NCBI GenBank assembly: GCA_022827625.1
Contig: JAJEIE010000009.1
Location: 124,001-188,000, forward strand
DNA length: 64,000 nucleotides
Reading direction: 5' to 3'
Origin: Candidatus Poribacteria bacterium
Lineage (GTDB): Bacteria > Poribacteria > WGA-4E > WGA-3G
Shown here: positions 23,177 through 31,851 of the stretch, one piece after another
Layout of the letters: the number at the start of each line of letters is the position of its first letter
Position numbering within the stretch: the stretch's first letter is position 1
The notes under the pieces: model-generated
Databases searched by the model: none
Seen by the model: only the letters and a program-made list of their open reading frames with translations
What the model was told of the DNA's origin: nothing
Program-made: the position numbers and the translations under genes

Positions 23177-23989
23177 ATGCTCAATCAAAATCAGGTGGAT
23201 ACATTTCGGAAAAAAGGGTTTCTTCTCGGAAACCGAGTTTTAAGCGATGCACAGGTTGATGAATTGCGTTCGGAGTTGGGGCGCGTCATTGATAACTATG
23301 AAAAACCTGAGGTCCCACAACCTGTACGTATTGCCAATCTCGGTGGTAAAGAAGAGAGTCCCGTCTGGCAAATTGTTAATATCTGGGAGGCGAGTTCTGC
23401 TTACCATCGACTCGTTCACAATCCGACCATTGTGGAAGAGATTGGACAACTGACAGCAGCAACAGAGGTGCGCGTCTGGCACGACCAAATCCAATACAAA
23501 CCGCCACAAGTCGGTGGCGTGAACCGTTGGCATCAGGATTCGCCGTTGTGGGGGATTCTCATGCCGAAAACGAGCCAAGTAACGGCTTGGGTTGCGTTGG
23601 ACGATGTTGATGAAAGCAACGGGTGCATGCGTATGGTCCCCGGTTCTTACCATTGGGGCAGCCAGATGCCGTTTTTGCGTGAAGTTGGGGACCTCGATTC
23701 ACTGCCGGATCGCTTTGAAGGTAAAGAATTAGCGGTCGAACTCTGCCCTGTGTCGAAGGGGCATGTCCATTATCATCACGCCTTAACGTGGCACGGTTCG
23801 CATGATAACACCAGCAGCGATCCGCGGCGCGCGATTGCGGTGCATTATATGACGAGCGAAACCATTTATGACGAAAGTGGTAGCCACATCATGAAACGTT
23901 TCGTTACTATCAAAGATGGCAATAAATTAGCAGGCCACCACTTTCCACTTGTGATGGATGCTGGAAAACCGACGAAGCCGAATATATAA
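23177..23989 (+). CDS. PhyH family dioxygenase (tandem copy 1)
   Basis: A 270-residue protein. 'QVDTFRKKGFLLGNRVLSDAQVDELRSEL' opens the fold, 'NRWHQDSPLWGIL' carries the H-x-D iron ligands, 'NGCMRMVPGSYHWG' is the core turn and 'LTWHGSHDNTSSDPRRAIAVHY' gives the distal His and the 2-oxoglutarate Arg. The downstream gene is almost the same protein. Substrate unknown. Confidence 0.9.
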   Translation: MLNQNQVDTFRKKGFLLGNRVLSDAQVDELRSELGRVIDNYEKPEVPQPVRIANLGGKEESPVWQIVNIWEASSAYHRLVHNPTIVEEIGQLTAATEVRVWHDQIQYKPPQVGGVNRWHQDSPLWGILMPKTSQVTAWVALDDVDESNGCMRMVPGSYHWGSQMPFLREVGDLDSLPDRFEGKELAVELCPVSKGHVHYHHALTWHGSHDNTSSDPRRAIAVHYMTSETIYDESGSHIMKRFVTIKDGNKLAGHHFPLVMDAGKPTKPNI

Positions 23990-24013
23990 GTTTTTCTATA
24001 GGAGTGAAGAGAT

Positions 24014-24826
24014 ATGCTCAACCCAACCCAGGTTGACACATTTCAGAAAAAAGGCTTTCTCCTCGGAAGCCGTGTTTTAAGCGATGAACAGGTTGAGGAA
24101 CTACGGTCAGAACTGGCACGCGTTATTGATGATTACGAAAAAGCCGATATTCCGCAGCCCGTGCACATCGCCAATCTTGGTGGTAGGGAAGAGAGTCCCG
24201 TCTGGCAAATCGTTAATATTTGGGAGGCGAGTCCTGCCTATCACCAACTCGTTCACAACCCTGTTATTGTGGAAGAAATTCGCCAACTGACAGCAGCAAC
24301 AGAGGTGCGCGTCTGGCACGACCAGATCCAATACAAACCCGCCAAAGTCGGGGGTGTCAATATGTGGCATCAGGATTCGCCGTATTGGCCAATTCTTACA
24401 CCAAAAACGAGTCAGGTAACGGCTTGGGTTGCGTTGGATGATGTTGATGAAAGTAACGGGTGTATGCGTATGGTCCCCGGCTCTTACCATTGGGGCAATC
24501 AGATTCCGTTCTTGCATTCCATCAAAGACATCCATTCCATGCCTGACCACTTTGAAAATAAAGAATTAGCGGTCGAACTCTGCCCTGTCCCGAAAGGGCA
24601 TGTTCATTACCATCATTCCTTAACGTGGCACGGTTCGCATGACAACACCAGTGGGAATCCGCGCCGTGCGATTGCGGTGCATTACATGACAGGCGAAACT
24701 CGCTATGATGCCAGTGGAAACCACGTTATGAAACCTTTTGTCACCGTCGATGACGGCGATAAATTAGCAGGCGACCATTTTCCGCTTGTAATGGATGCAG
24801 GGGTGCCGACAAACCCTAACGCATAA
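24014..24826 (+). CDS. PhyH family dioxygenase (tandem copy 2)
   Basis: Also 270 residues and colinear with copy 1 over its whole length without gaps that I can see. All catalytic residues are kept ('NMWHQDSPYW', 'LTWHGSHDN…PRRAIAVHY'). Most changes are conservative or cluster around residues 160-180 ('IPFLHSIKDIHSMPDHFENK' versus 'MPFLREVGDLDSLPDRFEGK'), which may shape the substrate pocket. The gap to copy 1 is 24 bases with AGGAG upstream. A recent tandem duplication. Confidence 0.9.
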   Translation: MLNPTQVDTFQKKGFLLGSRVLSDEQVEELRSELARVIDDYEKADIPQPVHIANLGGREESPVWQIVNIWEASPAYHQLVHNPVIVEEIRQLTAATEVRVWHDQIQYKPAKVGGVNMWHQDSPYWPILTPKTSQVTAWVALDDVDESNGCMRMVPGSYHWGNQIPFLHSIKDIHSMPDHFENKELAVELCPVPKGHVHYHHSLTWHGSHDNTSGNPRRAIAVHYMTGETRYDASGNHVMKPFVTVDDGDKLAGDHFPLVMDAGVPTNPNA

Positions 24827-24882
24827 ATCTTTTTTCACTTATAAGATGATCACAAAATCGCAATTACGGATTGGAGAAAAAC

Positions 24883-26517
24883 ATGAAAGTTGTTGATGCA
24901 GTTGCAAAAGTCCTTAAAGCCGAGGGGGTAGAGTACTTATTCGCCTACCCGGTCAACCCGATAATCGAGGCAGCAGCGAAATTAGACATCCGTCCGATTA
25001 TCGTCAGACAGGAACGGATTGGACTTCACATGGCAGATGCAATGAGCCGAATGACCTCTGGGGAAAAGATTGGCGTATTCTGCATGCAGAGCGGACCCGG
25101 TTCCGAAAACGCGTTCGGGGGTGTCGCACAAGCCTACGGTGATTCCGCCCCGATTGTGGTCTTGCCGGGTGGTTATTCCCGAAGTATCACACAGATTCAA
25201 CCGAATTTCAATTCCGCCTTGAACTATCGGCACGTAACGAAGTCGTGCGAGCAAGTGACAATGCCTGAAGCTGTCCCGGAAGCCATGCGCCGCGCCTTTA
25301 CCCAAGTTCGGAACGGCAGACCGCGCCCTGCACTCGTCGAATTCCCGTCAGATCTGTTCAACGAGGAAATCTCGGACGCGTTTGATCCAAAACCAGTACC
25401 TACCGTGCGCTACGGACCTGATAGCGCATCGATTGAAGCCGCTGCAGCGGCACTGCTTGATGCAGAATGCCCTGTCATCTATGCTGGACAAGGTGTCCAC
25501 TACGCGCAAGCGTGGGATTCCCTGAAAACGTTAGCGGAGTTGCTTGGTGCACCTGTGACAACGAGTTTAGGTGGTAAAAGTGCGTTTCCTGAAAATCATC
25601 CGTTAGCCCTCGGTTCCGGTGGACGCGCGATTCCGAAACCGGTACATCACTTTCTCCAAAAAACGGATCTGATACTCGGTATCGGATGCAGCTTCACGCG
25701 GACGGGTTTTGGTGTTAGGATTCCTGAAGGCAAACGCGTCATCCACGCTACATTAGACCCAGCAGACATCAACAAAGACGTTCCTGTTGAAACCGCTCTC
25801 GTTGGCGATGCCGGTTTAATTTTAGACGGATTGGTAGAAGCCGTCCGCGATCGTACCAATGGTACATCCGAAAGTCGTGCGGATGCTGTCAAGCAAGAAA
25901 TTAGTACTGTCAAAGCGGAATGGCTTGAACAGTGGAAGCCTAAATTGACCTCCGATGAAGTGCCGATGACACCGTATCGCGTCATCCGAGACCTACTGCA
26001 TACCGTGGATGTCGAAAACACGATTATCACACACGATGCGGGGAGCCCACGCGATCAGATGTCGCCGTTTTGGCAGTCCGTCGCACCGTTGACCTATATC
26101 GGTTGGGGCAAAACGACGCAGCTCGGCTATGGGCTTGGCCTCGCGATGGGTGCGAAACTGGCGAGACCGGATCACCTCTGTGTCAACGTTTGGGGTGATG
26201 CCGCTATCGGCTTTACGGGTATGGATTTCGAGACTGCGGTCCGTGAGAGAATCCCGATTTTATCAGTGCTATTCAACAATTTCTCTATGGCTATTGAGAT
26301 TCCGATTATGCCTGTTTCTACTGAAAAATTCCGTAGTACAGACATCTCTGGTCACTACGCAGACATGGCGAAGGCGTTCGGTGGCTACGGTGAACGGGTT
26401 GAGACCCCGGATCAGATTATCCCGGCGATTCAACGCGGCATTCAGAAAACACAAGAAGGTGTACCGGCACTGCTTGAGTTTATCACCGCAAAGGAAATTC
26501 AGATTTCGAGTTTCTAA
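24883..26517 (+). CDS. Thiamine-pyrophosphate-dependent enzyme (acetolactate-synthase-like)
   Basis: A 544-residue protein with the three-domain layout of the TPP enzyme family. The N-terminal PYR domain has the catalytic Glu in 'IIVRQERIGLHMADAMSRM' and 'GVFCMQSGPGSENAFGGVAQAYGDS'. The middle domain has 'CPVIYAGQGVHYAQAW'. The C-terminal PP domain has 'VWGDAAIGFTGMDFETAVRERIPILSVLFNN', the GDx…N thiamine-diphosphate motif. The ATG at 24883 is preceded by GGAG; an in-frame TTG at 24871 is less likely. Function within the family (synthase, decarboxylase or lyase) cannot be set from sequence alone; there is no small regulatory subunit nearby. Confidence 0.88.
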   Translation: MKVVDAVAKVLKAEGVEYLFAYPVNPIIEAAAKLDIRPIIVRQERIGLHMADAMSRMTSGEKIGVFCMQSGPGSENAFGGVAQAYGDSAPIVVLPGGYSRSITQIQPNFNSALNYRHVTKSCEQVTMPEAVPEAMRRAFTQVRNGRPRPALVEFPSDLFNEEISDAFDPKPVPTVRYGPDSASIEAAAAALLDAECPVIYAGQGVHYAQAWDSLKTLAELLGAPVTTSLGGKSAFPENHPLALGSGGRAIPKPVHHFLQKTDLILGIGCSFTRTGFGVRIPEGKRVIHATLDPADINKDVPVETALVGDAGLILDGLVEAVRDRTNGTSESRADAVKQEISTVKAEWLEQWKPKLTSDEVPMTPYRVIRDLLHTVDVENTIITHDAGSPRDQMSPFWQSVAPLTYIGWGKTTQLGYGLGLAMGAKLARPDHLCVNVWGDAAIGFTGMDFETAVRERIPILSVLFNNFSMAIEIPIMPVSTEKFRSTDISGHYADMAKAFGGYGERVETPDQIIPAIQRGIQKTQEGVPALLEFITAKEIQISSF

Positions 26518-26685
26518 TTGGTTGTTAATAGTCGTTGGTTGTTAGTTATTGGTTAAGTGTTCTGGTCTTTACATCCGTCTTGAATTCCCCAGCTTCTCTG
26601 TACAAAAAGGTTTGTGGCATTCACAAAAAACATAAGCTCCAAAGCACTTAACCATTAACTGACAACTATTAAAAAAGGAGTTCAC
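26515..26685. repeat. Intergenic word-repeat region (GGTTGTTAGTTATTGG / AACCATTAACTGACAAC)
   Basis: Arms made of 'ttggttgttaatagtcgttgg' words on the left and 'cacttaaccattaactgacaac' on the right enclose ~90 bases with a 'ttgtggcattcacaa' inner dyad. It fills the 173-base gap before the LamG gene. Confidence 0.5.
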
Positions 26686-26690
26686 TTGTT

Positions 26691-27461
26691 ATGAAATCCG
26701 TTATCACCGTTCTTTCCGTCATTTTCCTGAGTCTTAGCGTCAATTCATGGGCATTAAATGATGATGAGGCATTGATGTTGTATTTCACTTTTGATGAAGA
26801 CGAAGGTGGCAAAGTGACAGATATAACTGGAAATAACATTGAAGGTTCGTTTGAAGGTGCAGTCTGGTCGAAAGATGGTAAAATCGGTGGTGCTGTCTAT
26901 CTTGAAAACAACCAGCAGTTTGTAGAGGTTGACGCAGTTCCCGAACTCGATATTACCGATGAACTGACGATTCAGGCGTGGTTTTTTCCTGAAGAATCCC
27001 AAGGCGACTCTAATTTGATGGGACGCAGGAGCGGGGCAAACGTGGGGGGTTATTGTCTCCAATGGAGCGCGCAGTTTACGGGTGCCCCGCAAATTGAGAC
27101 ATGGATCAACATCGGTGGATGGCAAGGCTCTCGCAATAAACAGACGATTAAACCGGCATTAGAGGAATGGCACCACGTCTCTTCTACTTTCGATGGAGAT
27201 ATGATTCGTCAATATATCGACGGCAAATTGGATGTCGAATTCGCGCCACCGAAGGGGAAAATTAATAGTATCGAGGTGGTTTTCCGCATTGGCAAAGCAC
27301 AAACGGGGTTAGACGGTATGGTTGGCTTGGTCGATGAGGTGGCTATCTATAACCGCGCCCTCTCCGTTGACGAGATTAACCAAGACATGGAAAACGGTGT
27401 CTACTTTGCTGTGTCCCCGAAGGACAAGCTTGCCACGACATGGGGCAAGTTAAAGATGTAA
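26691..27461 (+). CDS. Secreted LamG-domain protein with C-terminal TTWG motif (pair member 1)
   Basis: A 256-residue protein. Signal peptide 'MKSVITVLSVIFLSLSVNSWA', then a full LamG/concanavalin domain: 'LMLYFTFDEDEGGKVTDITGN' at the start, 'ELTIQAWFFPEE' in the centre, 'EWHHVSSTFDGDMIRQYIDGK' and 'VDEVAIYNRALSVDEINQDMENGV' at the end. It ends 'KDKLATTWGKLKM'. AAAAGGAG precedes the ATG. The next gene has the same architecture but a diverged sequence. Confidence 0.9.
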   Translation: MKSVITVLSVIFLSLSVNSWALNDDEALMLYFTFDEDEGGKVTDITGNNIEGSFEGAVWSKDGKIGGAVYLENNQQFVEVDAVPELDITDELTIQAWFFPEESQGDSNLMGRRSGANVGGYCLQWSAQFTGAPQIETWINIGGWQGSRNKQTIKPALEEWHHVSSTFDGDMIRQYIDGKLDVEFAPPKGKINSIEVVFRIGKAQTGLDGMVGLVDEVAIYNRALSVDEINQDMENGVYFAVSPKDKLATTWGKLKM

Positions 27462-27464
27462 TGG

Positions 27465-27560
27465 TTATCAGGTATCGATTGTCAGTTGTCGGTTAAGAGA
27501 TTTATTGTGGCTGGAACAGAGAACCCTATCGCCGCAAGTCTTTAGCCAAAAACTGACAAC
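27465..27560. repeat. Intergenic word-repeat hairpin
   Basis: 'ttatcaggtatcgattgtcagttgtcgg' on the left and 'ccaaaaactgacaaccag' on the right pair around a ~50-base core between the two LamG genes. Confidence 0.45.
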
Positions 27561-27628
27561 CAGAAAACTGTTTAAAGGTAGTAAGCGTGTGTTTTTCCGT
27601 CTATCTCTGTCACAAGGAGGAATGATCG

Positions 27629-28417
27629 ATGAAAACCGAAGTGTATCTAATACTATGTGTTTTTCTCAGCTTATCTATCTGCCAAGTCGGATTCAGTGCA
27701 GGTGGGAAGGGGAACGTGAAACAACTCGGCGAGCAACTATATGTCTGGCACTTCGACGAAGGCAAAGGGGATAAGACTGAAGATGAAACTGCCGGCTTGG
27801 TCGGTGAATTTAACGGCAATGTGAAGTGGGCTGAAGGCATTTCAGGGAGTGCCGTGGAGATGGCTGGCAAGGTGGGGAAAGCCGATTTTATAGAGGTTGC
27901 CCATTCCGACGAAGTGGATATGGACGAAGAGATTACGATGATGGCGTGGGTTTACCCTGAGGAACTCCCAGCAGGTGGTCAGGAGAATAAATTCACTATC
28001 TTCTTCAAGAACACCTATTATTTGCAAATCGAACCCGGGGACGGGAAACTCGCTTACTATTTTTATGACACGAATAACCCCGGCTACCATATCTCTGACG
28101 GTAAGGTGAAAGCGAAAGAGTGGAGCCATGTTGCCCTTGCGTGGGACGGGACCGAAGCCCGTTTCTACATCAACGGGGAATCTGATGGCAAAGCTATCGC
28201 GCAGAAGGGACCTGGACGGAGTATGCCGGATAGATCGTTGAAATTCGGTGGCGAGAATAATGGGTGTTGTCCGCGTTTCTTTCAAGGGAGGATCGATGAA
28301 CTGATGTTAGCCAACTATGCGCTCTCTGAGGGGGACATCCAGAAAATCATCAACGATACGCTTGATGTCTCTGCGCTTGGTAAGTTGGCAACGACGTGGG
28401 GTGATTTGAAGAAATAG
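27629..28417 (+). CDS. Secreted LamG-domain protein with C-terminal TTWG motif (pair member 2)
   Basis: A 262-residue protein with signal peptide ending around 'GFSAGG'. The LamG domain has 'YVWHFDEGKGDKTEDETAG', 'EITMMAWVYPEELPAGGQ', 'EWSHVALAWDGTEARFYINGE' and 'IDELMLANYALSEGDIQKIINDT'. It ends 'LGKLATTWGDLKK'. A strong AAGGAGG precedes the ATG. A stop-linked repeat and a terminator follow. Confidence 0.9.
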   Translation: MKTEVYLILCVFLSLSICQVGFSAGGKGNVKQLGEQLYVWHFDEGKGDKTEDETAGLVGEFNGNVKWAEGISGSAVEMAGKVGKADFIEVAHSDEVDMDEEITMMAWVYPEELPAGGQENKFTIFFKNTYYLQIEPGDGKLAYYFYDTNNPGYHISDGKVKAKEWSHVALAWDGTEARFYINGESDGKAIAQKGPGRSMPDRSLKFGGENNGCCPRFFQGRIDELMLANYALSEGDIQKIINDTLDVSALGKLATTWGDLKK

Positions 28418-28560
28418 TTTTTAATTTATTGAATCTGAGCATCGTTCCACTTCGTTTCACGATGGTTTCGGGGAGTAGAGAATCTGCTTTAGGTTTGGAA
28501 AGATTACTGACCTTACCGGAAACTACTGTGGAATGTAATGGAGCAGTACTTATACAGCAA
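28415..28560 (+). repeat. Stop-linked hairpin repeat, family A (copy at LamG 3' end)
   Basis: Starts at the TAG stop and contains the hairpin CATCGT-TCCACTTCGTTTC-ACGATG. The loop matches the copies at 9816 and 33666, while the stem bases differ but stay paired. It shares 'TTACCGGAAA' further on with the 9.8 kb copy. Confidence 0.65.
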
Positions 28561-28598
28561 TAGTTAGAAAACTGGCATCTGTCTGTTGCCATCAAGTT

Positions 28599-28626
28599 GG
28601 GCGGGACCTCACTCTCGCCCATTTTT
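28599..28626 (+). terminator. Rho-independent terminator after the LamG pair
   Basis: Stem GGGCGGGA (28599-28606) / TCTCGCCC (28613-28620) with one G-T wobble, loop CCTCAC, followed by ATTTTT. Confidence 0.7.
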
Positions 28627-28677
28627 CATTGCAAATAGGCGAGAATAGGCGTATAATTGGTTTGTAATAGGTGCATG

Positions 28678-28700
28678 TAAAAAGCGAGGTTGGGACCTCG
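28678..28700 (-). terminator. Rho-independent terminator of the TPR gene (minus strand)
   Basis: On the minus strand the perfect stem GCGAGGT / ACCTCGC (28683-28700) with loop CCCA is followed by TTTTT (28678-28682), just past the TPR-gene stop. Confidence 0.75.
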
Positions 28701-28723
28701 CCAGCAGTATGTCTACGTAGGAT

Positions 28724-29356
28724 TCAGGGGAGTTCAGAGACTACGCTTTTAAGCGAGTCCTCTTGTTGCGCGAATCGCTTGAGTTCCGGGTTCAAGTCTA
28801 TCGCTTGCGCGAGTGAGCCTACTGCCTTTTGGGACTCACCTTCTAACGCGTAGGCACACGCTAAGTTGTAATGGAGCAGCGCCGTTTTCGGAAAAGTTTG
28901 AAGGGCATGTAGGCACAACGCGCGGGCATCCGCTGGTAAGTTCTGCCGAAGATACGCAGTTGTCAGATTGACGTACCCCTCGACTATATCGGGTGCCATC
29001 TCAATCACTTTTTTAAAGTTCGCGATTGCTTCGCTGTATTCTTCGGCGTACAGATACGCCTGTCCAAGGTTGTTGTAAACCGAAGGCTCTTTCGCAAAGA
29101 AAATCGTACGGGTCTTATTTTTAATTGCCTTCTGATACACTTCAATCGCCTGTGCTGCTTCGCCGTTGCGCATGAGAAAGGTTGCTTTTCGATAGTGGTC
29201 GTTAAACTGTGTTTGGTGATGCCAGACCCAGAGAAACAACACCGTTACTGCAAGGCAAAATGTCATACAGACAATCCTAAAAACTTTATTGCCGGGTGTC
29301 TGTTCCGCTTCCTCTGTTGGTGAACTTTCTGGAATTTGGTTTTCGTTAGAAGTCAT
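28724..29356 (-). CDS. Membrane-anchored TPR protein
   Basis: A 210-residue protein. A short polar N-terminus is followed by one membrane helix ('FRIVCMTFCLAVTVLFLWVW'), then about four TPR units ('AIEVYQKAIKN', 'YNNLGQAYLYAEEYSEAIANFKKVIEMAP', 'GYVNLTTAYLRQNLPADARALCLHALQTFP', 'HYNLACAYALEGESQKAVGSLAQAIDLNP'). TPRs bind partner proteins; with this topology they would face the periplasm if the N-terminus is inside. Partner unknown. A clear terminator follows it. Confidence 0.88.
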   Translation of the reverse strand: MTSNENQIPESSPTEEAEQTPGNKVFRIVCMTFCLAVTVLFLWVWHHQTQFNDHYRKATFLMRNGEAAQAIEVYQKAIKNKTRTIFFAKEPSVYNNLGQAYLYAEEYSEAIANFKKVIEMAPDIVEGYVNLTTAYLRQNLPADARALCLHALQTFPKTALLHYNLACAYALEGESQKAVGSLAQAIDLNPELKRFAQQEDSLKSVVSELP

Positions 29357-29363
29357 AATTTTT

Positions 29364-29462
29364 ACGGTTGTCAGCCGTCGGCAGTCGGTCAGAGCGCGTT
29401 ACGTTAGGAGAAACGTTCGCAACCGCCACACGATCTACTGATGGTTTGCGATAACCAATACC
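29364..29462. repeat. Intergenic inverted word repeat
   Basis: Contains 'ggttgtcagccgtcggcagtcgg' and a core 'gaaacgttcgcaaccgccacacgatctactga', closely resembling the core of 20610-20712. It lies in the divergent gap between the TPR and oxidoreductase genes. Confidence 0.5.
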
Positions 29463-29499
29463 TCATAAATTTTTATCTTACAATAGGAACACACAAAAT

Positions 29500-30549
29500 A
29501 TGAAGACATACGGATTTGGTATTATTGGGTGCGGAATGATCTCAGATTTCCACTCCGCCGCAATTTCTGAATTAGAACACGGTCAACTCGTTGCGGTCAG
29601 TTCGCGAAACGCTGAGAACGCGAAACGGCTCACCGATCGGTACAACGTTGACAGTTATACGGATTACACAGAGATGCTCAAACGCGATGATCTGGACATC
29701 GTTTGCGTTTGTACACCGAGTGGTGCGCATTTGGATCCCGCTGTTGCTGCAGCAGCAGCCGGCAAACACGTCATCGTTGAAAAACCGCTGGAAATCACTC
29801 TACAACGGTGTGATGAAATCATCGAAGCCTGTGATGCAGCAAGTGTTCGTTTGTGCGCTATCTTTAATTCCCGTTTCACGGAAAGCACACAACTTGTTAA
29901 ATCTACAATTGAGAGCGGTCGATTCGGTAAACTCACCTTAGGCGATGCCTACATCAAATGGTACCGTTCCCAAGAATATTACGACAGCGGCGGTTGGCGC
30001 GGCACATGGGACCTTGATGGCGGTGGTGCGCTTATGAACCAATCCATCCACGCCATCGACCTGCTCCAGTATTTCATGGGACCCGTCAAATCCGTCCAAG
30101 CCTTTACCGATACACTGGCACACGAACGCATAGAGGTCGAAGATGCTGCTGTTGCTGCACTTCGGTTTGAGAACGGCGCCCTCGGTGTTATCGAAGGCAC
30201 AACCGCTGCTTATCCGGGTATGCTTAAGAAGACCGAAATCTCTGGTACACATGGGACTATCGTCTTAGCCGAAGAAGACATCGTGATATGGGAATTTGAT
30301 CCCGAACTTCCTGAAGATGCGGAGATCCGAGAGAAATTTGCCAAAAAAACCGATACCGGTGGCGGTGCCTCTGACCCACGTGCTATTAACCATGACAACC
30401 ATCGGCGGCAGATGGAAAACCTCATTAACGGACTTGAACACGATGCCTCACATCTTGTTGACGGACGCGAAGGACGTAAAGCGGTTGAGATCATCCTCGC
30501 AATCTACCAATCGAGTCGCGAGGGGCGCATTGTTGAATTGCCGTTGTGA
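29500..30549 (+). CDS. Gfo/Idh/MocA family oxidoreductase
   Basis: A 349-residue protein. The Rossmann motif is 'FGIIGCGMISDFHSAAI', the family signature 'HVIVEKPLEITLQRCDEII', and the substrate domain contains 'GGALMNQSIHAIDLLQYFMGPVKSV' with the conserved catalytic-region His. AGGA lies ahead of the ATG. Likely an NAD(P)-dependent sugar or cyclitol dehydrogenase; only distantly similar to the copy at 22034. The MDR dehydrogenase converges on it from the other strand. Confidence 0.92.
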   Translation: MKTYGFGIIGCGMISDFHSAAISELEHGQLVAVSSRNAENAKRLTDRYNVDSYTDYTEMLKRDDLDIVCVCTPSGAHLDPAVAAAAAGKHVIVEKPLEITLQRCDEIIEACDAASVRLCAIFNSRFTESTQLVKSTIESGRFGKLTLGDAYIKWYRSQEYYDSGGWRGTWDLDGGGALMNQSIHAIDLLQYFMGPVKSVQAFTDTLAHERIEVEDAAVAALRFENGALGVIEGTTAAYPGMLKKTEISGTHGTIVLAEEDIVIWEFDPELPEDAEIREKFAKKTDTGGGASDPRAINHDNHRRQMENLINGLEHDASHLVDGREGRKAVEIILAIYQSSREGRIVELPL

Positions 30550-30688
30550 GTGGGTTGTTAGCCATCGGCAGTCAGCAGTCGGTTAAGAGCAATTTGTAAC
30601 AATTACCCCGCTACTCAGCGGACTCCAAGAAACGGTGAATTGTTACACAACGCTTCTTAACTGAAAGCCGGTAGCCGATAGCCAACGG
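30550..30688. repeat. Intergenic inverted word repeat with TGTAACAATTAC core
   Basis: The outer arms 'ggttgttagccatcggcag' and 'ctgaaagccggtagccgatag' enclose an inner dyad TTGTAACAATTAC … GTGAATTGTTACA. The same type of core (TGTAACAATTC … GTAATTGCTACA) is at 37340-37395. Confidence 0.55.
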
Positions 30689-31654
30689 CTATATATAGTC
30701 GAAAACAATCTTAATCGCCTCATCTTTTTTATTTAGTGCCATTTCAAATCCGAGTTGTGCCTCTGTGAAAGGCAGATGATGCGTAATAATCGGGGACACA
30801 TCAATGCGACCTTGGGCAATCATATCCATCGCTAATGGGAAGTCGTTGGGTGCATCGGGTCCGACGGAGCCGATAAAGTTGATATTTTTTCGGAAGAAAT
30901 CTGCGAAATGGAAATCGTAAACCAAATCGTCCGGCACACCGAAGGCAAGCAGCGTTCCGCCGCGTTTTAGTAATTGGAGACAGTCGTTGATAGTCTCCGT
31001 TTGGTGCCCAACGACCTCAATCACCAGGTCCGCCATTCTACCTTCTGTAATCCCCTCTACAACAGCGGCTGGGTCTTGCTTAGCAGCGTTAATCGTGTGT
31101 GTGGCGCGCATCTTTTTGGAAACAGAAAGTCGGAAGTCAACAACGTCGGTTGTGATGACTGTTTTCGCACCGAGGTTGCTTAATGTATGCGTAAAGAGAA
31201 GTCCCATCGGTCCCTGTCCGACAACAACCACATCAAGATTGAGGAGGTTCGGGAGCTTCCGACATGCCCACACAACCGTGCCAAGGGGTTGAGACATCAG
31301 GATGCAGTCTTTCCGTGGGAAATCTGTCAACGGCATCGTGACACTCTCATCGGACAGGAAGTACTCCGAAAGTCCACCGATATAGCGTGGTAGCGCAAGG
31401 ACTTCGTCCCCGGGTTTAAATCTATCCGATTTACTATCTGTAATAACGCCAATCGCCTCGTGAATCGAAAGTCCCGGCTGAAGCGGATAACTTTCTGCTG
31501 GATGCTCAAGAACAAATGACGGCATATCGGTGCCACAGATGGCACTATGTGCGGTTTTTATCATCACTGTGCCGTCGGGATAATTGGCGAGATTCGGTTG
31601 TTCTATGTCAACAATCTCAATCTGACGCGGTGCAACAATTTGTCCGGCTCTCAT
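30689..31654 (-). CDS. Zinc-type medium-chain dehydrogenase (MDR superfamily)
   Basis: A 321-residue protein. 'SAICGTDMPSF' holds the first catalytic-zinc Cys and 'GLSIHEAIGVITDS' the His-Glu pair (GHE is IHE here). The four-Cys structural zinc loop is absent. The Rossmann motif is 'VVVGQGPMGLLFTHTLSNLGAKTVITTDV' and 'LLKRGGTLLAFGVPD' closes it. Similar to sorbitol/threonine dehydrogenase-type enzymes acting on secondary alcohols of polyols (inference). Transcribed convergently with the Gfo/Idh/MocA gene. Confidence 0.87.
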   Translation of the reverse strand: MRAGQIVAPRQIEIVDIEQPNLANYPDGTVMIKTAHSAICGTDMPSFVLEHPAESYPLQPGLSIHEAIGVITDSKSDRFKPGDEVLALPRYIGGLSEYFLSDESVTMPLTDFPRKDCILMSQPLGTVVWACRKLPNLLNLDVVVVGQGPMGLLFTHTLSNLGAKTVITTDVVDFRLSVSKKMRATHTINAAKQDPAAVVEGITEGRMADLVIEVVGHQTETINDCLQLLKRGGTLLAFGVPDDLVYDFHFADFFRKNINFIGSVGPDAPNDFPLAMDMIAQGRIDVSPIITHHLPFTEAQLGFEMALNKKDEAIKIVFDYI

Positions 31655-31851
31655 TTTTCTATATTTGCTCCTTATAATTTATAGTTAGCAGTTATAGTAA
31701 AGTCGAAAAAAACTCAGGCACTCTTTAAGACGACGGGCAATTCATTGCCCTACTACGAACGGATGTTTGTTAAGAGATAGGTGTCTACTTAATTCTTAAT
31801 TTTACTATTAAGAGTCCGTAGAATTCACGCGTTACGACACTGCCACAAGCA

